Below are positions 12,651-25,545 of a stretch of 64,000 bases of DNA, piece after piece (the stretch's first letter is position 1; each line of letters opens with the position of its first letter). The notes under the pieces were generated by a model, which was not told the DNA's origin, made no database searches, and saw nothing but the letters and a program-made list of their open reading frames with translations. Origin of the DNA: Phoebastria nigripes. Its lineage: Eukaryota > Chordata > Aves > Procellariiformes > Diomedeidae. The translations under genes were made by a program, and so were the position numbers. The DNA is taken from the NCBI GenBank assembly GCA_035582835.1, contig JAYKAV010002950.1, positions 390,514 through 454,513 of the forward strand, given 5' to 3'.

Positions 12651-15600
12651 AAGACAGTGAAATCCCAGACCTGAAAACATTTATGTGAGTGCAAGTTCCA
12701 GTAGGTGTGGAGCCCATCCAGTTCCTGCCTCTGTGGCCAATGCAAGGGCTAAGGATTTACAGGCACAAAAGGTATTTCCCACATCCGTAACGTAGAGAGG
12801 TCTGATTACTGCTACAGAAATAGCAGCAGGAGGCACAAGCTGTCACACACCCCCAGCACTCTCACGACCGCGTTAGAAATGCCAAGGTTACAGCTAGAAC
12901 CAACACTTGAAATAAAGCTCAAGGAAACAACAAGCCCAGTGTGAATGGGGCTTGAAGCTATGAGCAAAGAGCTGTTCTCTTTCTGTTTGGTGCCTACTGA
13001 TTCAGGAAAACATAGCTTTGATTGTCCTTGATAACTAAAGGCACTCAATTATCAATTGGTCCTCTGAATGGGAACCATCTGTAAGACGCTGAGTATTTTA
13101 TCATCTCCTGAGACAAAAAAGACTCCTGAGAAAATATATGGTACTTCATTAAATATGATCTCTGGATATCATATCATGCTTGCAACAATGTATGTAGATA
13201 TTTTTATATAAGTTATGGTCATATCATGTATTTGCAAGCCACCCACTTAAACGCCTGAAACAGATAATCAATATGTTAGTAGGTCGTTTTTGTGCTTTTT
13301 GTATTCGTTATCTGCAGGTGGAGCTGACAGGCATCCCACCCCAAGATTGCCTGGCACCTCTCTTTGCAAGACTTTGCTTTCATTTGCTTATAATGTGGTC
13401 CACTTTCACCCTGTGGGCTAGCAGCTTCCTAGTCAGTACCTACTTCAGGCTGACAATCTAGGATCTACTGGAAGATTTCAACTGAAAATAATGATTTGTT
13501 TCTGAATAGGGAAAAAGATACCGTTTTGTCCTTGTGGAATAAAACTTTCCTTTGGTACCCATAGTGCCCCATATGCTGGCACAGGGACTTGGAATTAGGC
13601 GGTCAAGTGATGACATTGTACATTTAGCTTCACAGAAGTCACATGAGGAATTTCCTTGTACTGTGATTACTGGTGGATAAAGCTTAATGGCCTGTAATTA
13701 GGGCTCTCACCTGACATGAAGCACCTCAAAGAGATACAGCTTGCCTGACCTAGTTGTCCCAGTTCCAGTAACAGCCAGTGGGGAAGGGTGGCCAATTCTC
13801 AAGGGTAATTCATCCCAATCTAAGTCAGGTGTCTAGTGCAGGTGGGTTGAATTATCTTTGGCAGGTTCCTTTGTCTCGCACTGACTGCCCAAGTAACCAA
13901 CATTTAACTTCTAGAAAATTAAAAAGACGTACAGTCTATCATATCTCAAATGGTAACAGTGGCATATGCTATGTTCATTCACTCAGGTCCTGTGCAGATG
14001 AATTTTTCTTCCATGGAAGCCACAGATATAGAAAGAAAGGGATGAGATGAACTAACCTGCTACCGTGACATTGAATTCAGAGGCTCTTCCCGCCAAACTT
14101 AGGAGCTCAGAAGCACTGGATGCCATCAGCAAGGTCTCTCTGTGACAACTGTTCATAGATTTTCAGGCAGACATCAAAGAGCTAAGAGGTTGCTATAAAA
14201 ATCAATAGAATTATATTTTTAACTTTTTTATGTCTCATAACTTACTTTTCTATCTTAAACCTTCTGGGATCTCATTTTCCAGCTTCTTCTATACAACCAT
14301 GAAGGGAGAATTTTTTTTTCTTACTTAAAAGCTGAGATTTTGATGATTTCACATTGCCGCAAGAGCGTAAAGGTTAAAAGCGCATATACAGTTTCTCTGA
14401 GAACACTTCTGAATTGGTCAGTCTAATTTAATTCCTCATTATAAACAAATAACAGTTATCATTAAATTTGTTTAAATGAGCTCTATTTAGAACTTGCCTT
14501 TATTTATAGCTTCCTCACAAAATCTTGAAAAACAAATCTTCCCTTACTGACTTCCCCATCTAATGCATGCAAGCACACTTGTTTGTTTCAACTGTTCTTT
14601 GGTATTTGGTCACTCTCATCACTGTTTTGCCTTGACTAAAATGATCAGTAGCCACAGTATAAATTACCTGGTAACTAGTTAGAAGAAAAAAGAGTTTGGG
14701 GTCTGCAAACCTTTAGTGGTATCTTTCAAAACCATCCATTTTCTTTTTAACAAGGACGTCCCCATTCTCCTTCACGACACTGATGTCACGCAGATCTGAC
14801 ACATTCAGGACTACACGGAAAATACTGATACTGACTTCAGTGCTTCATACAAATCATTAGTATTTGCACATTTGTCTTACTATATTTGCAATCACTCCAA
14901 ATGCCTTACACACGTGAACTCCAACCACCAAGGTATGATCAACATTTCCTGTAAATATAGCCTACCTGGAGAAATTAAATATTCAAAGCATGAGGCTTGT
15001 AAGCTCCATAATTACAGATTGGAAATCTATGTGGTCTTTTTACAAGAATTCTTTCTGAAGAACCCTAAAGTCTTCTCCCTCACTGAATTTGGGAGACTGG
15101 ATTCATAAAATAACAGCAATGGTAACTTTGCTAAAATGTCTGGATGATTTTATTGAAAAAAAATCAAGTTAGCAACTCCAGCAATACCTGGAGAAGGCAG
15201 AAGATTCTCAAAATCTCAACATTTGGTCATCTCAGAGACTACAAAGAATGGATGTAGAGGATAAATTTAAATACAGTGTCAAAATAAAACCAAAGAAAAA
15301 CCGAAATGGAAAGCTATGTAACAAATGTGAAAGAACATTTTGTTTGTAAAAAGAAGATGTTCTCTGCATAAAAATCAATGTGTGGATAGATCAGAAAACC
15401 TTACAAAAAGTTTTTTTTTTTTACAATTATGAATGATCGCTCAAGGGAATTTTTATATGTCAGTTTTATACTTCCTCATGTTAAATGAAGTGAAACCACT
15501 GAGACCTCAGGCAGCTAACTGCATCACCAGGCAAGGATGGAGTTAGTAATTTCCTTTTTTATCTGGACAGTAAAAAATATTGCTGTGCCACCATAACTTA

Positions 15601-16309
15601 TAGCTTGTGACAAGGCAAAACTTTATGACTTCTGGATTTCTAAGTGGGTCGTAGGAGAAACGAAAAAAGTCCAATTTATCAGAATCTTGATTTTTTTTAG
15701 CATAATGACTTGAAGATGAAGATTAAATTAATAGATCAATGCACATTTTCCCATCTATCTTTCATTCTCTGTATTGATTTTAGAGTCCCATGGAAGGCAA
15801 TCNTCTGAACTAGTTACTGCCTAAAAAGGAGAGTTCATCTGGGGTAACTCTTAGCATTTCAAAAGCAAACTGTTCAAATTTGATAATAAATGAATAGGAC
15901 AACATTTTTTCTTTTTTCTAAGCCTACACTACAGAAAAAACAATGTAACCCTCTTCATCCTGATTTCACTAAGGACTGGAAGTCTGATGAATAGGAGCAA
16001 TCATCCAAAAGCACCACTGTCAGTCTAACTTTGCAATTTCGGTTGAAGATTTTTCCTGTAGGCTACAACAATACTGAGACTGGGTTGAAGAATTTGTCTT
16101 GGGCTCTTTCTTATTTTTGTATAGAGTGTTATCACTATGGTATCTCTGCACTGCAAGTATAATTTCTTCCCAGAGACAGGGGTCTCTCCAGTCAAAATTT
16201 GCCCCTGTGGAGCTGAAGGAAGCTGTAATAATTTCTTGGCTAAATAATCACAGATAGTGCACCCTACTCTGAAAGGGGTACTTTCTCTTTGGCATTGTCC
16301 ACTATCTGC

Positions 16310-16400
16310 AAATCTCAGATGTTTATTCATTAGGGCAGTGATTAGAAACCCAGTCTTCCAGGCAACAGCCGTAGTCATTAAGCTATAGACTCTGAATATT
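16310..16400 (-). repeat. Possible tRNA-derived SINE relic (MIR-like head)
   Basis: On the + strand, AGAAACCCAGTCTTCCAGGC is followed after a short gap by TAGTCATTAAGCTATAGACT. This resembles the reverse complement of a tRNA-like SINE head, in which the B-box side reads 'gaacccaggtct' and the A-box side reads 'taaccactaggctatag'. Spacing is about right for a degraded tRNA-derived unit. The similarity is modest and could be chance. Confidence 0.3.
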
Positions 16401-19239
16401 TACTATGAATATTTTAAGTATTTTATATTAAGTAGATTAGCTTCACCAAGAGGGGACGAGGGATTCATCTTGGAGCATGCTATTGTGTGATAGCTGGTGA
16501 ATTCATGATCTGGTAGAAGATTTTCTATCGGGAGGGTAAGATGTGGCTTCAAATCTGTGTTCCAAAGCAAGCGGGAGAAGAAATGAGCCTGTGTATTATG
16601 CATGAGTGCTCCAATGCACTGGGCTGTTGAGCATTTGAGATGGGTCATTGGGTTTTGTTTGTGACCCAAGCTGGTAAAGACATCCTGAAATATTTTATTG
16701 TATCAGGATTTGCCAAGAAGATCAGAAAAACACACCCGTGATTTGTGAATCTTGCTATGGTTTAGGCACTAAGCAGTTTGGCATTTTCAGGAGCCCTGCT
16801 TGAAAGGGATCGTGCCAAGCAACAGAAATGAAGGCCACTAGGAATTCTCTGGCTGAAGTCTCATGCCAAGGCTCCTGGGACACCAGCAGGATTAGGCAAT
16901 AGCTGAGCATCAATTTGGAATTAGGTGCTTACACATGTATTAAATTAGGAACTTCTGTGAATGAACTCTTCCAGGGTCAAATCTTCATCTCTCCGGTCCA
17001 AACAATGGGTCACACAGGAAAGACTGAAAGACCCAGACACCTCAGAGTCAAATATTTGCTCTTGAGTTAATGAGCTCAAAAGGAACAAAAGTAGTCAAGG
17101 ACATGTTGTACAGCAATGGCACACAGCTTTTCTGGCTGAATGGGCCACTTCTTTCTCTGCAAATATCAGCAGACATAATGTAGGTAGACCTAATCATACA
17201 TGCAGTAGGCCCAGTGCTTTCTGGAACTTATGCATAGACCTCCCATGCACCATATTGTGAATGTTCAAGGGTTGACTCAAGCACAAGTACAGTCAGGAGT
17301 GGGTCCCCACTACTAGATTAATACATGGAGCCTGTGGCCCTTTTTCTTGGAGCCCTACTGCTATCATGTGGCCAGAAAAGAAGGCAGCTGGGATCATGCA
17401 GCTGCCACCATCACTAGAATAATTAATTTAGCCTGGAGCAAGATCCTGTGCGTCTCCAAGGTGCCCTGGGAAAGAAAATAACCAGGATTAGCTGACAGAC
17501 TATCAGTTGAACATTTGAGAGATGAGATATCAAATTGATTTAATTCATATGTTGGATTTTTTTTACAAAGTCCTTGAAAAAATGAGTGATTTGGGTCAAT
17601 GCATGTAAAAGCTTCAAAGGAATCAGGATATTTTTGTCTTAGTTACTAACAGGCATCCCACGGCTACAGACATATGAGACTTTACAGGTGATGTCTACCC
17701 TGATAAATAAAAGAGACTAGGGAACCCTAAAGGCAAATGTCATAATGGCTCACAGCCATCTGGCTAAACTCTCTTTCTTCCTCCCCAAAACAATGTGGTC
17801 TAATCCAACCTGCCTACTGAGAGCAGCCCCTAACTTGTGTTATTCTCCAAAACATGCCAAGGCTTTGTCTCAGAAAATGTTATTTGGCATAAGCCTGAAT
17901 TGTGCCAAGGACAAGTGCTAATAACCAAACACTATGGACACTCGTGGTCTGGCACATATGCCCCCGCCCTGGCTCTGCTCTGTCTACTGGGGCAGGCATA
18001 GCCGCAGAATCCTCTCGGCCTCAGTGAACTTCTTCAGCCCTCACAGCAAGGTCTGCAAAAGCACAATTGCATCCAATTTAGGACCTGGAGCTCTGTATTA
18101 ATAAATCTTAATTCTCCAACATCTTTGAAGAGCAGAATCCAACATGCACTGCTTATAAGAATGCTTATGACAAAATATTTCTCACTTGGCAGATGTTTTT
18201 CCTCAGTGCTGATCTAACCTGCCATGGTTGTGGAAGGATTTCCCATAATGTGTTCTTTTGTAAGAATGTGTTCAAGGCCCCAGCGTTTCTGTCCTCTTTA
18301 CCAGAACAATTTTAAAAGACCATTTTAATAGACAGTTTTGACTCTTCTAACTTGAAGGGCAGCTGAGTGTCAGACATGAAAATCAAAGCATTTTTTTAAG
18401 GTTTCTAAATATAACCAAATATCTTAGTATTAAACATTTTAGCATGGCTGGCTTTTAAAAATAGCTCCCAGAACCTGTCAAGACTTTCATCCATTCATGA
18501 CTGAATGCTGACCAAGAGTTCAACAAAACCTCAGGAAAAGCAATAACAACCATAAAATGGTATGCCCATTTTAATGTCGTAAACTGTGAAATTTTCCAGA
18601 ACTGCTCAAAATCTCTGTGTTTTCCTTTATCTGATCAATGCAAACAATCACACTATTGGTAATGAAGCTCGTGGACAGTAGGCGACAGAATGACAAAACC
18701 TGTCTCTTCACTTGTAGAGAATTTGTGCCAGATGTTGTAAGTGCAAACATTGGACCTCAGCCGACATGCCAAGCTGCACACATGTTCACACTAGATTCCT
18801 GCTGGCAAAAGAAAATAGGGAAGGAATGTTGATTCAGGGCCTTTTCAATATTGCCTTAGGTGTTCAATTCATCCTCATTGCTTCCTTCAGAAAGAATCAT
18901 TTTGGGGTATGTTTTGAATTTCATCTTTCCTCATTTTCAGCCAATTTATTAAAATCTTTTGTTGAGTTCCAGCCATCATGCTGGAATTATGGAAACTAGT
19001 TAGTGGAAGATATTTAATAGAAGCCTATTTCTTTAGTAAGATCAGCTACAGCTGTAAGATTTGGGCATAAAATTTAATGGCAATATATCTACATATCATA
19101 CAGAACTGGCATTTTTTACATGGCTTACTGTTAAATTCAAAGAAACCTGCCTGCCACTTAGAAGTCTGCCTGCCATGAAAGACATAAGCCCTAATATAAC
19201 TATCACATCTTTGGCCTTGTCTTCACTCACTGNGTGGAT
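16401..19239. other. Non-coding stretch, no gene recognised
   Basis: Mixed-composition sequence without simple repeats of note. No open frame exceeds ~90 codons and none has a recognisable motif. There is one N at 19233. Confidence 0.6.
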
Positions 19240-19283
19240 CTGCACAACTCACANTAACATTAATGGGAATTCCATGTATGCAG
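19240..19283. repeat. Diverged hairpin-type repeat relic
   Basis: CTGCACAACTCACA (19240-19253) faces TGTATGCAG (19275-19283) across a centre that contains the perfect palindrome CATTAATG. The wording 'caatgggaattccatgtatgcagcact' resembles ancient interspersed amniote repeats with a TCAATGGGA-like core. One ambiguous base (19254) lies inside it and another (19233) lies just upstream. Identification rests on pattern only. Confidence 0.35.
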
Positions 19284-20704
19284 CACTTGGAGAAAATACT
19301 CCCTAAGATATTTTATCATTATCTCTCTAGGCAGGTAGGGATGGCATCAATCATGCATCCAACACAGTTGCACAATGTGCATTATTAAAGCATCAGAGCA
19401 ATAAAAAATAAAATAAAAAAGCACAGACATTTCCAAACACTTTCTTCTTAAAATAGTGAGAAGGATCAAATGGAAAAGCTTTGAGAATCCTGTGAGGAGA
19501 ACATGACTTAGTTGCATATTTTCCTGTAATTATAAAAGATCTAAAACCTAAGCTCACCCCTTCTCCTTCTAGAGAGAGCAGCAATGTGATAATAAAGACC
19601 AACCTCATTATGTAAGCAAGTCACAGATAAGATGCACTCAATTTATCATAAACATCCAGTGGGTGAAGAGAGAAGGGGGGAGTTTACATTGGAATTGTTT
19701 GACCTCCTTGCTTTTTCTTTTTTTTCTCCCTTTTTTTTTTTAATAGAGGAAGATTTCTTCCCATAATTCCCAGAAATGTTTAGGTACCAGGGAAAATAGG
19801 GGTTGTGAAAAACAGTACTTGCAGACAGCCTCATGAGAGTGGTAGGTACTGATCAGGAATTTTGTTCTCAACTCATCAGTTCTGCCCTACCATGGGCAGG
19901 AACAAGCAGGAAGAGGAGACAGCAGTAGATTGCACCACTGCCTCAGTCCTTCCCTCTTCTCTCCCTAGAAAATTCCAGCAGAAGAAAAGCAACCAACAAT
20001 CTTTTCTCTGACAAGTGCTAAGCTGATAATTCTGGGCATGTCCAAACTGTGATACGCAGAGATAGCATTAACCAAACTAGCTCCAGAACCAGAAATGCCC
20101 TAGGAACACCTGCACAACACTGCACTCAAAGCAATTAACTTTTGGAAGCCTACACTTCTTTCAGGACACAACCGTGGCATCCCACATCATATTACATGGA
20201 TGCATCAGCACCAAGCAGCAAAGGAGCAGCAGGAGAAAAGGAAAGGCTTTCATCAGAGGACAATCAAAGCACCAAGGTCTACTGTCAAGGTAGGCATCCT
20301 GTCGCTCTTCCCACTTCTCTCTCCCCAAAATCACATTGTTCTGCTATTTTCTCTGTTAAAAGAAGTTCTAGGAATAAGCATCCTTCATTTCAATTTAAAA
20401 AACAAATACAAGTTGCTAGTTGTCAGTGTTGCAGTGAGAGTTCAGCCTGGGCAGCCTCTTCTTCTGCTCTCCTTGCGGGAGGAGATACATGCACCACTTT
20501 TCTGGTTACANCCTTTCAGCATGAGGCTCAAATTTGCTTACACGTCCACTCTGACACTCAGATCACCTGGGCTTTGAAAGACAGTGAGAAATACTAAGTG
20601 GAAAGAAGGAATAGGAGAAATCCTGGCAGACTAAAATGAGCTCAGCTCTTCAGCTACATTGCAGAACAAGCACATCTCACTGACGGCTGAGTCTTCCTGA
20701 TATA
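19284..20704. other. Non-coding stretch upstream of the CR1 element
   Basis: Contains a pure pyrimidine tract (19711-19741). A 151-codon frame at 20142-20597 ends just upstream of the CR1 and is not related to CR1 or to any family I recognise. A GTAGGC donor-like site follows AAG near 20290, but no exon can be supported. One N at 20511. Confidence 0.6.
19711..19741. repeat. Pure pyrimidine tract
   Basis: Thirty-one consecutive C/T bases, mostly T, make a low-complexity polypyrimidine tract. No coding frame follows it, so it is not supported as a splice acceptor. Confidence 0.75.
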
Positions 20705-21497
20705 AACCTCATGGAGTTCAACAAAGCCAAATGCAAGCTCCTGCACCTAGGTCAGGGCAATCCCCAGTACCAGTACAGACTACAGGGTGAATTGATTGAG
20801 AGCAGCCCTGTGAAGAAGGACTTGGGGATCCTGGTGGATTAAAAACTGGACATGAGCCGACAATGTGCACTTGCAGCCCAGAAGGCCAACCGTATCCTGG
20901 GCTGCATCAAAAGAAGNGTGGCCAGCAGGNNGAGGGAGGTGATTCTGCCCCTCTGCTCTGCTCTGGTGAGACCCCACCTGGAGTACTGCGTCCAGCTCTG
21001 GAGTCCCCAGTATGAGAAAATCATGGACTTGTTAAAGCAGGTCCAGAGGAGGGACACAAAAATGATCAGAGAGCTGGAACATCTCTCCTATGAAGAAAGG
21101 CTGATAGAGGTGGGGTTGTTCAGTCTGGAGAAGAGAAGGCTCCAGGGAGACGTTACTGTGGCATTTCAATATATAAAGGGGTCTTATAAGAAAGATGGAG
21201 AGAGACTTTTTACCAAGGCCTGTAGTGACAGGACAAGGGACNATGGTTTTAACCTGAAAAAGGGTAGATTTAGATTGGACATAAGGAAGAAATTTTTTAT
21301 GATGAGGGTGGTGAGACACTCGAACAGGTTGCCCAGAGAAGTTGTGGATGCCCCATCATTGGACGTGTTCAATATCAGGTTGGATGGGGCTTTGAGCAAC
21401 CTGATCTAGTGAAAGATGTCCCTGCCCATGGCAGGGGGGTTGGACTAGATGATCTTTAGAGGTCCTTTCCAANCCAAACCATTCTGTGATTTTATGA
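20705..21497 (+). mobile_element. CR1-type LINE, 5'-truncated, with 3' terminus
   Basis: The element begins inside the CR1 reverse-transcriptase ORF, near the AACCTCATGGAGTTCAACAA block, and runs through the C-terminal coding region and a short 3' UTR. It ends in the CR1-type 3' terminus: GATGATCTTTAGAGGTCC, then CCAAACCATTCTGTGATT and TTATGA, an octamer-like tail instead of poly-A. Heavy 5' truncation and a non-A tail are normal for CR1, the main LINE of birds, which moves by target-primed reverse transcription. No target-site duplication is obvious. The copy also carries five N calls (20917, 20930, 20931, 21242, 21473). Its open frame is well preserved for a CR1 fragment. Confidence 0.92.
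20711..21409 (+). pseudogene. CR1 ORF2 C-terminal region, broken
   Basis: This is the C-terminal end of the CR1 ORF2 protein, which in full-length elements is an endonuclease plus reverse transcriptase. Read in one frame from 20711, the product shows family hallmarks in order: LGILVD-type residues, SRQCALAAQKANRILGCIKR, LVRPHLEYCVQLWSPQ, the QVQRRDTKMIREL region, LFSLEKRRLQGD, SDRTRD and LDIRKKFF, ending at TAG 21407-21409. A single in-frame TAA at 20840-20842 separates the first ~43 codons from the 185-codon remainder. No frameshift is visible. The catalytic part of the reverse transcriptase lies upstream of the truncation and is absent, so this copy cannot be active. Some codons contain N. 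Confidence 0.88.
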
Positions 21498-24400
21498 CAA
21501 AGAACCCCCTTCCCTTTCCTGCATTGCCATTCTGCCTGCGTGCAAGGGTGAAAATGACATCACCTTTGAGTTAAAAATAGGGCTTTTCTATGTCTTAATT
21601 CAGCAGAGATTGTGACACGGGCATGCTGCTCTCAGACTGGCTCCCTTTCTTCCTTCACCTCCAGAGCAGCATAGTGGAAGCAGAGAGTAGCAACAAGGAA
21701 AAAATCATCTGGGCAGGCACCAGAGTAGCCCTCTAGTTAATGTCTTATAACTGTTGTGTTGATCTCAGGCCATAAAAGACTGAAGCATCCTAAAAGCTTT
21801 GCTCCCGAACTTCATCCCAGGCTGAAGGGCTGCTGCTTTTAGCTCTTGAGATGTCCAGTTGGTGTCAGACAAATTCATGGCTGTCACATAAGGGAGCAGC
21901 TGCACAGAGGTCACGAGCACAGGACAGTTCAGAAGATTAGTCCCTCTGTATCAATATTCAAGACAGTCAAGTCTCATGCTTTAAGCATCTAATTTTGAGA
22001 GCCTCCCCTTAAAAATGAACATATTCATAGTTAAAATAGAGAAATTAAGATATTTAATACCTCCAGAAAAACTGCAGGCCTTCAATTTAGGAAAAGCAAC
22101 CTTTCAGGTATTGATTCCATCTAGCAAACTGTCATTCCAGCAAGTCATACTGGGATCAGCAAGGGAGGAATGAGAGAGTTACAGATTCTTTGGGATGCTT
22201 CATTTCTGTGTTTATACACGTCCTAGCATATTAGTGAATCACCAGTGCTGCCGCACTACAAATAATAAATACCATTAACGGCAGAACTCATATATTTGTG
22301 TTCCCTTGTGTGCTTATCACAAACCCAGTTAAAGATGTTTTCAACTCTGAATACGTTAGAAATTATTTCAAACAAAAAGTCTTCTTAAAAGAATGTGACA
22401 GTTTTAAATACTGGAAATTTAGTGGGATAAACACAGAATAAACACAGACCCCAGTACACCGACTCAATAAGGTGCATTCAAAGAGCAGCACAATGATGTC
22501 TTTTCAAGTCACTCGGACTTTGGAGGACAAAATGTTAGCTTTTGTCCAGAAGTCTTGCTTGTGTTATTGTATGTCATAATTATTTGCATTAGGGCAGTAT
22601 CAAGAGGGAGAAGGCTGTATTTATAGTGCCTTTGTTGTACCTGAGCATTCTTGTGAACTAAATCTAATTTGCATTTCTAACATAGGTGGTCAGAAGTTAT
22701 CTAGGACATAACAGTGCATTTTAGCAGTTTCAGTACTTGAAGAAAACAAGCTTTACCATACTGATAGAAAATACAGAAGTGTCAAAACTGGAGTGCATGA
22801 AAAACTTTCTGAGGGATCAAAACGATTGAGCATGTTTGTCAAGAAAGATGAAATCAAATTGCCAAAGTTTTGCCATGGACATCCACAGATAGATACATAA
22901 ATAAATGGCAAAGCATGTGGAGCCAAGGCAGAAGAGTCTAGTAAGGATAGCAAGCAAATGTAGATTTTTATTCTGTTCAAAGAATCCATGCATTATTGGG
23001 ATACTTTCTGATGTATTTGTTATTTGTCATTACTCATTGCCACACTCAGGCCATTATTTTTTACTCAATGGATCAATCCTGTACACGCTAAAAGCATTCT
23101 GTAGTTTCTAGTCAGGTGATGCTGGTTAGCTGCAGTCAGTCTAACCAGGGTGCTCTGTCTGTTTTCCAGCTTAATCAGGCAGAAAATTCACTTACTAGTT
23201 CTAAGTTTGCTTTCCATGGAAATTCAGGCCAATGAAACTCGTAGTGACGGATGTCTAAAACAAGAGGGAAATCTGGGCTAAAAATCCTTCCAGCGCTTGT
23301 TCTTTAGTTTATTTCCCCAGCTATTGCCCAAAGATGCTGGAACAACAGAAATATGAGCAAATGTAGCTGTCTGTATTCCCCTGGTTTATATGTCACCACA
23401 AAATCTGCAGACTAATAAACCAAGTAACCTCATCAGGAGAAAATCTCCCTGCTCCCTTCTGTGCAAGGGCAGAGAGCTGAAGTCAGGAACTGTGCTGCCA
23501 GGAGGGCTGGGGAAGGTCCCTGGGCATCACAGGGGGCTGCTACACCGAGNGGCTGTCAGAGCAGAGACTCAGAGAAGGAAGTAAGGGGAAGGGGGCAGCA
23601 AGGGAGAGGACCGAGGATGCAGAACAACGCCTTTGCTGCCAAGTTAAGGGGCAATACAGCAACCAGAAAAGCAAAGGCAGCTCTGCAGCTGCTATTCCAC
23701 TCCNTAAGGAGACAAGTCTGCCCAGGAGATGAGCATCCTGGGAGCATAGCTGCGGGTGTATGCCGGGGAAAACAGGTGGCCTTACCATGGAAAAGTGGCT
23801 TTAGGGGAGGTTAGCACAAGCACAGCAATCTGCTTGCACACAAAGGAGNTTTAGTCACTACTTAACTGGAGGCCCATCATAAATTTGGATCCCCAGCCTT
23901 CAAGCGAGGCAGCTCACAGAGTGCAATGGGAGGAGGAAGGATGGGCTGGACAATGTGGCCTTTGCATAGGCACATATTTAATAGTTCAGAAATAGCTAAA
24001 TACAGAAAGTAATGTTAAAAAAGTTACTTTTGTATAATTTAACTCAAAAGTCACATTCCTTCTCTCAGTGACTTATTAACTTGTTTTTCTGCATTGTATA
24101 CCTCCTGAAAAGAATTTGGAGGAGGAAGCTAATTCAGGCCCAGCCCTTGTGTAACAGAAGTTACAGCAATATGATTCAAGGAGGCTTCACTTGCAGCACC
24201 ATGTGTTTAAATTGTCAGACCAATAAATTTAGAAGATAAGTTTTAATACCTACCACTGTTATGCTGTTGGTACTTTATAGAAAGATGTAATAGAACAACT
24301 ACTCAGAAGCTAACATCATCATCCAGTTGGATAACCAGTTCAAACTTCTACCTTGGGTTTTGCAAAAAANAAAAAAGAAAATTAATATTCTTTTTACATG

Positions 24401-24729
24401 GAGATTAAAAAAAAGTGTAATTTAAGAAGATTAACTGACAATTTAATGGATTGATCCAAAGATTGTTTTAATTTGCAAATAATCTCCTAAATGTCATGAA
24501 ATCTCTAAAGCAACATGCAAACTATTCTGAGTCCAAAAATAATGAGCTATTGATTCTTTTGTTATGAAATCACTCTGTTGGTTGGCAATATACCTTTGGG
24601 CCACAATGTATTACATGAGCAAATTACAGTACCTGATGCTGACAATGAAGAAATGACAGCAAACTTCTTCTCATTAAAATGTAGGCTGGAAAAAAATGTC
24701 AAAACTAACTTTTTTCCCCTCCCCCAAAA
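21498..24729. other. Non-coding stretch, no gene recognised
   Basis: The part at 21770-21930 is moderately GC-rich but has no recognisable feature. A POU/SOX-motif patch lies at 22561-22690. The part at 23440-23830 is G/A-rich with N calls at 23550, 23704 and 23849, and its 117-codon frame (23461-23814) shows no known motif. The remainder is AT-rich. Confidence 0.6.
22561..22690. promoter_or_regulatory. Candidate distal regulatory patch with two POU octamers
   Basis: Two perfect octamer motifs ATTTGCAT occur at 22582-22589 and 22667-22674, 85 bases apart in the same orientation, with a SOX-like CTTTGTT at about 22631-22637 between them. Octamers bind POU factors, and POU and SOX proteins often act together. 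No promoter, CpG island or gene lies nearby, so a distal element is the only role worth proposing. The motif match alone is weak evidence in AT-rich DNA. Confidence 0.25.
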
Positions 24730-24732
24730 AAA

Positions 24733-24763
<31 letters not shown>

Positions 24764-24765
24764 AT
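24730..24765. repeat. (AAAT)9 microsatellite
   Basis: Nine perfect AAAT units follow a short C5A4 lead-in. This is a simple tetranucleotide repeat, likely length-polymorphic. Confidence 0.95.
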
Positions 24766-25479
24766 ATGACCATTCCTTTATACACTGTATTTCTGAACAG
24801 GTATCAATTCTGTATATAAAATCTGACAAAATATGTGACCTGAAATTCCCAGAATTGATTTTCTACTAAATCCAAACCATCTGCATCTGTAGACTAGAAA
24901 TCTATATTTACCTATACATAGGTATATGGCATTAAAGAGTTAGACAAATGCCTAAATCCATTTTAGAGGCTAAAACTGTCAAAACCAGGTAGCACATAAA
25001 TGAGTTGGACACCCAGAATTGAAACGGTCCAGTTGACAAAGTCACTGAGAACTGAAAACTCTCATTCAATTCAAAGTCTGAATATACTGCGCCTCCAAAA
25101 ATCAGGAAGAATNACTTGAATATATGAGATTGGTTCAGTTTGGTCATCAACAGAGCACCAAAAGCTCTCAGCTCATGATCTCTAGTCTTTTCTTAGACCA
25201 CCTTTCAATCAATAATTAGGATAGCTTAAGTAAAAAGCAAAGCAAAATGAAAACCTGAGCTTAGAGTACTGTGCAGAGCCTAAAATTTAAGCTGGAATCA
25301 CACAATACAATCATTATGACACTTTCCACTTAAAAATAGAAGCTTTGTGCAAAAAAGTCTTCAAGGCCTTTCTTCAAACACCTGAAGCAGCCACAAGGAA
25401 AAATAAAGAACACACAGCATCAGTCCCTGAAAGTTGCTAAGTTGGGGTCCAAGCCTGAGGTCAAAGCAGGGCACAAAAT
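24766..25479. other. Non-coding stretch, nothing recognised
   Basis: AT-rich sequence with short frames only and one N at 25113. No repeat or motif that I can name. Confidence 0.6.
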
Positions 25480-25545
25480 TTCATATCCCTTTATCAGCAT
25501 AGTGCTGATATCCCCTTCATATCATCTTTATCAGCATAGTGCCTC
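25480..25545. repeat. ~37-bp tandem duplication (two copies)
   Basis: The 16-base block TTTATCAGCATAGTGC occurs at 25490-25505 and again at 25527-25542. Each copy is preceded by TTCATATC (25480 and 25516), giving two imperfect head-to-tail units of about 37 bases. The copies differ only by a small indel and substitutions, so the duplication is probably not ancient. Confidence 0.85.

Larger units (their letters stand above)
8453..16309. other. Non-coding stretch, no gene recognised
   Basis: A (TAT)n run lies at 8825-8841 with a POU octamer ATGCAAAT at 8845-8852. The largest frame is 10299-10817 (172 codons including two N-spanning codons). It has no recognisable domain, so I treat it as a chance frame. 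Around 11336-11420 short purine-rich words such as GGATGCAGAAGAC and ACGCAGAGGTGAG recur loosely. A 21-base alternating tract sits at 12630-12650. N calls lie at 10392, 10701, 12600 and 15803. Confidence 0.6.
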
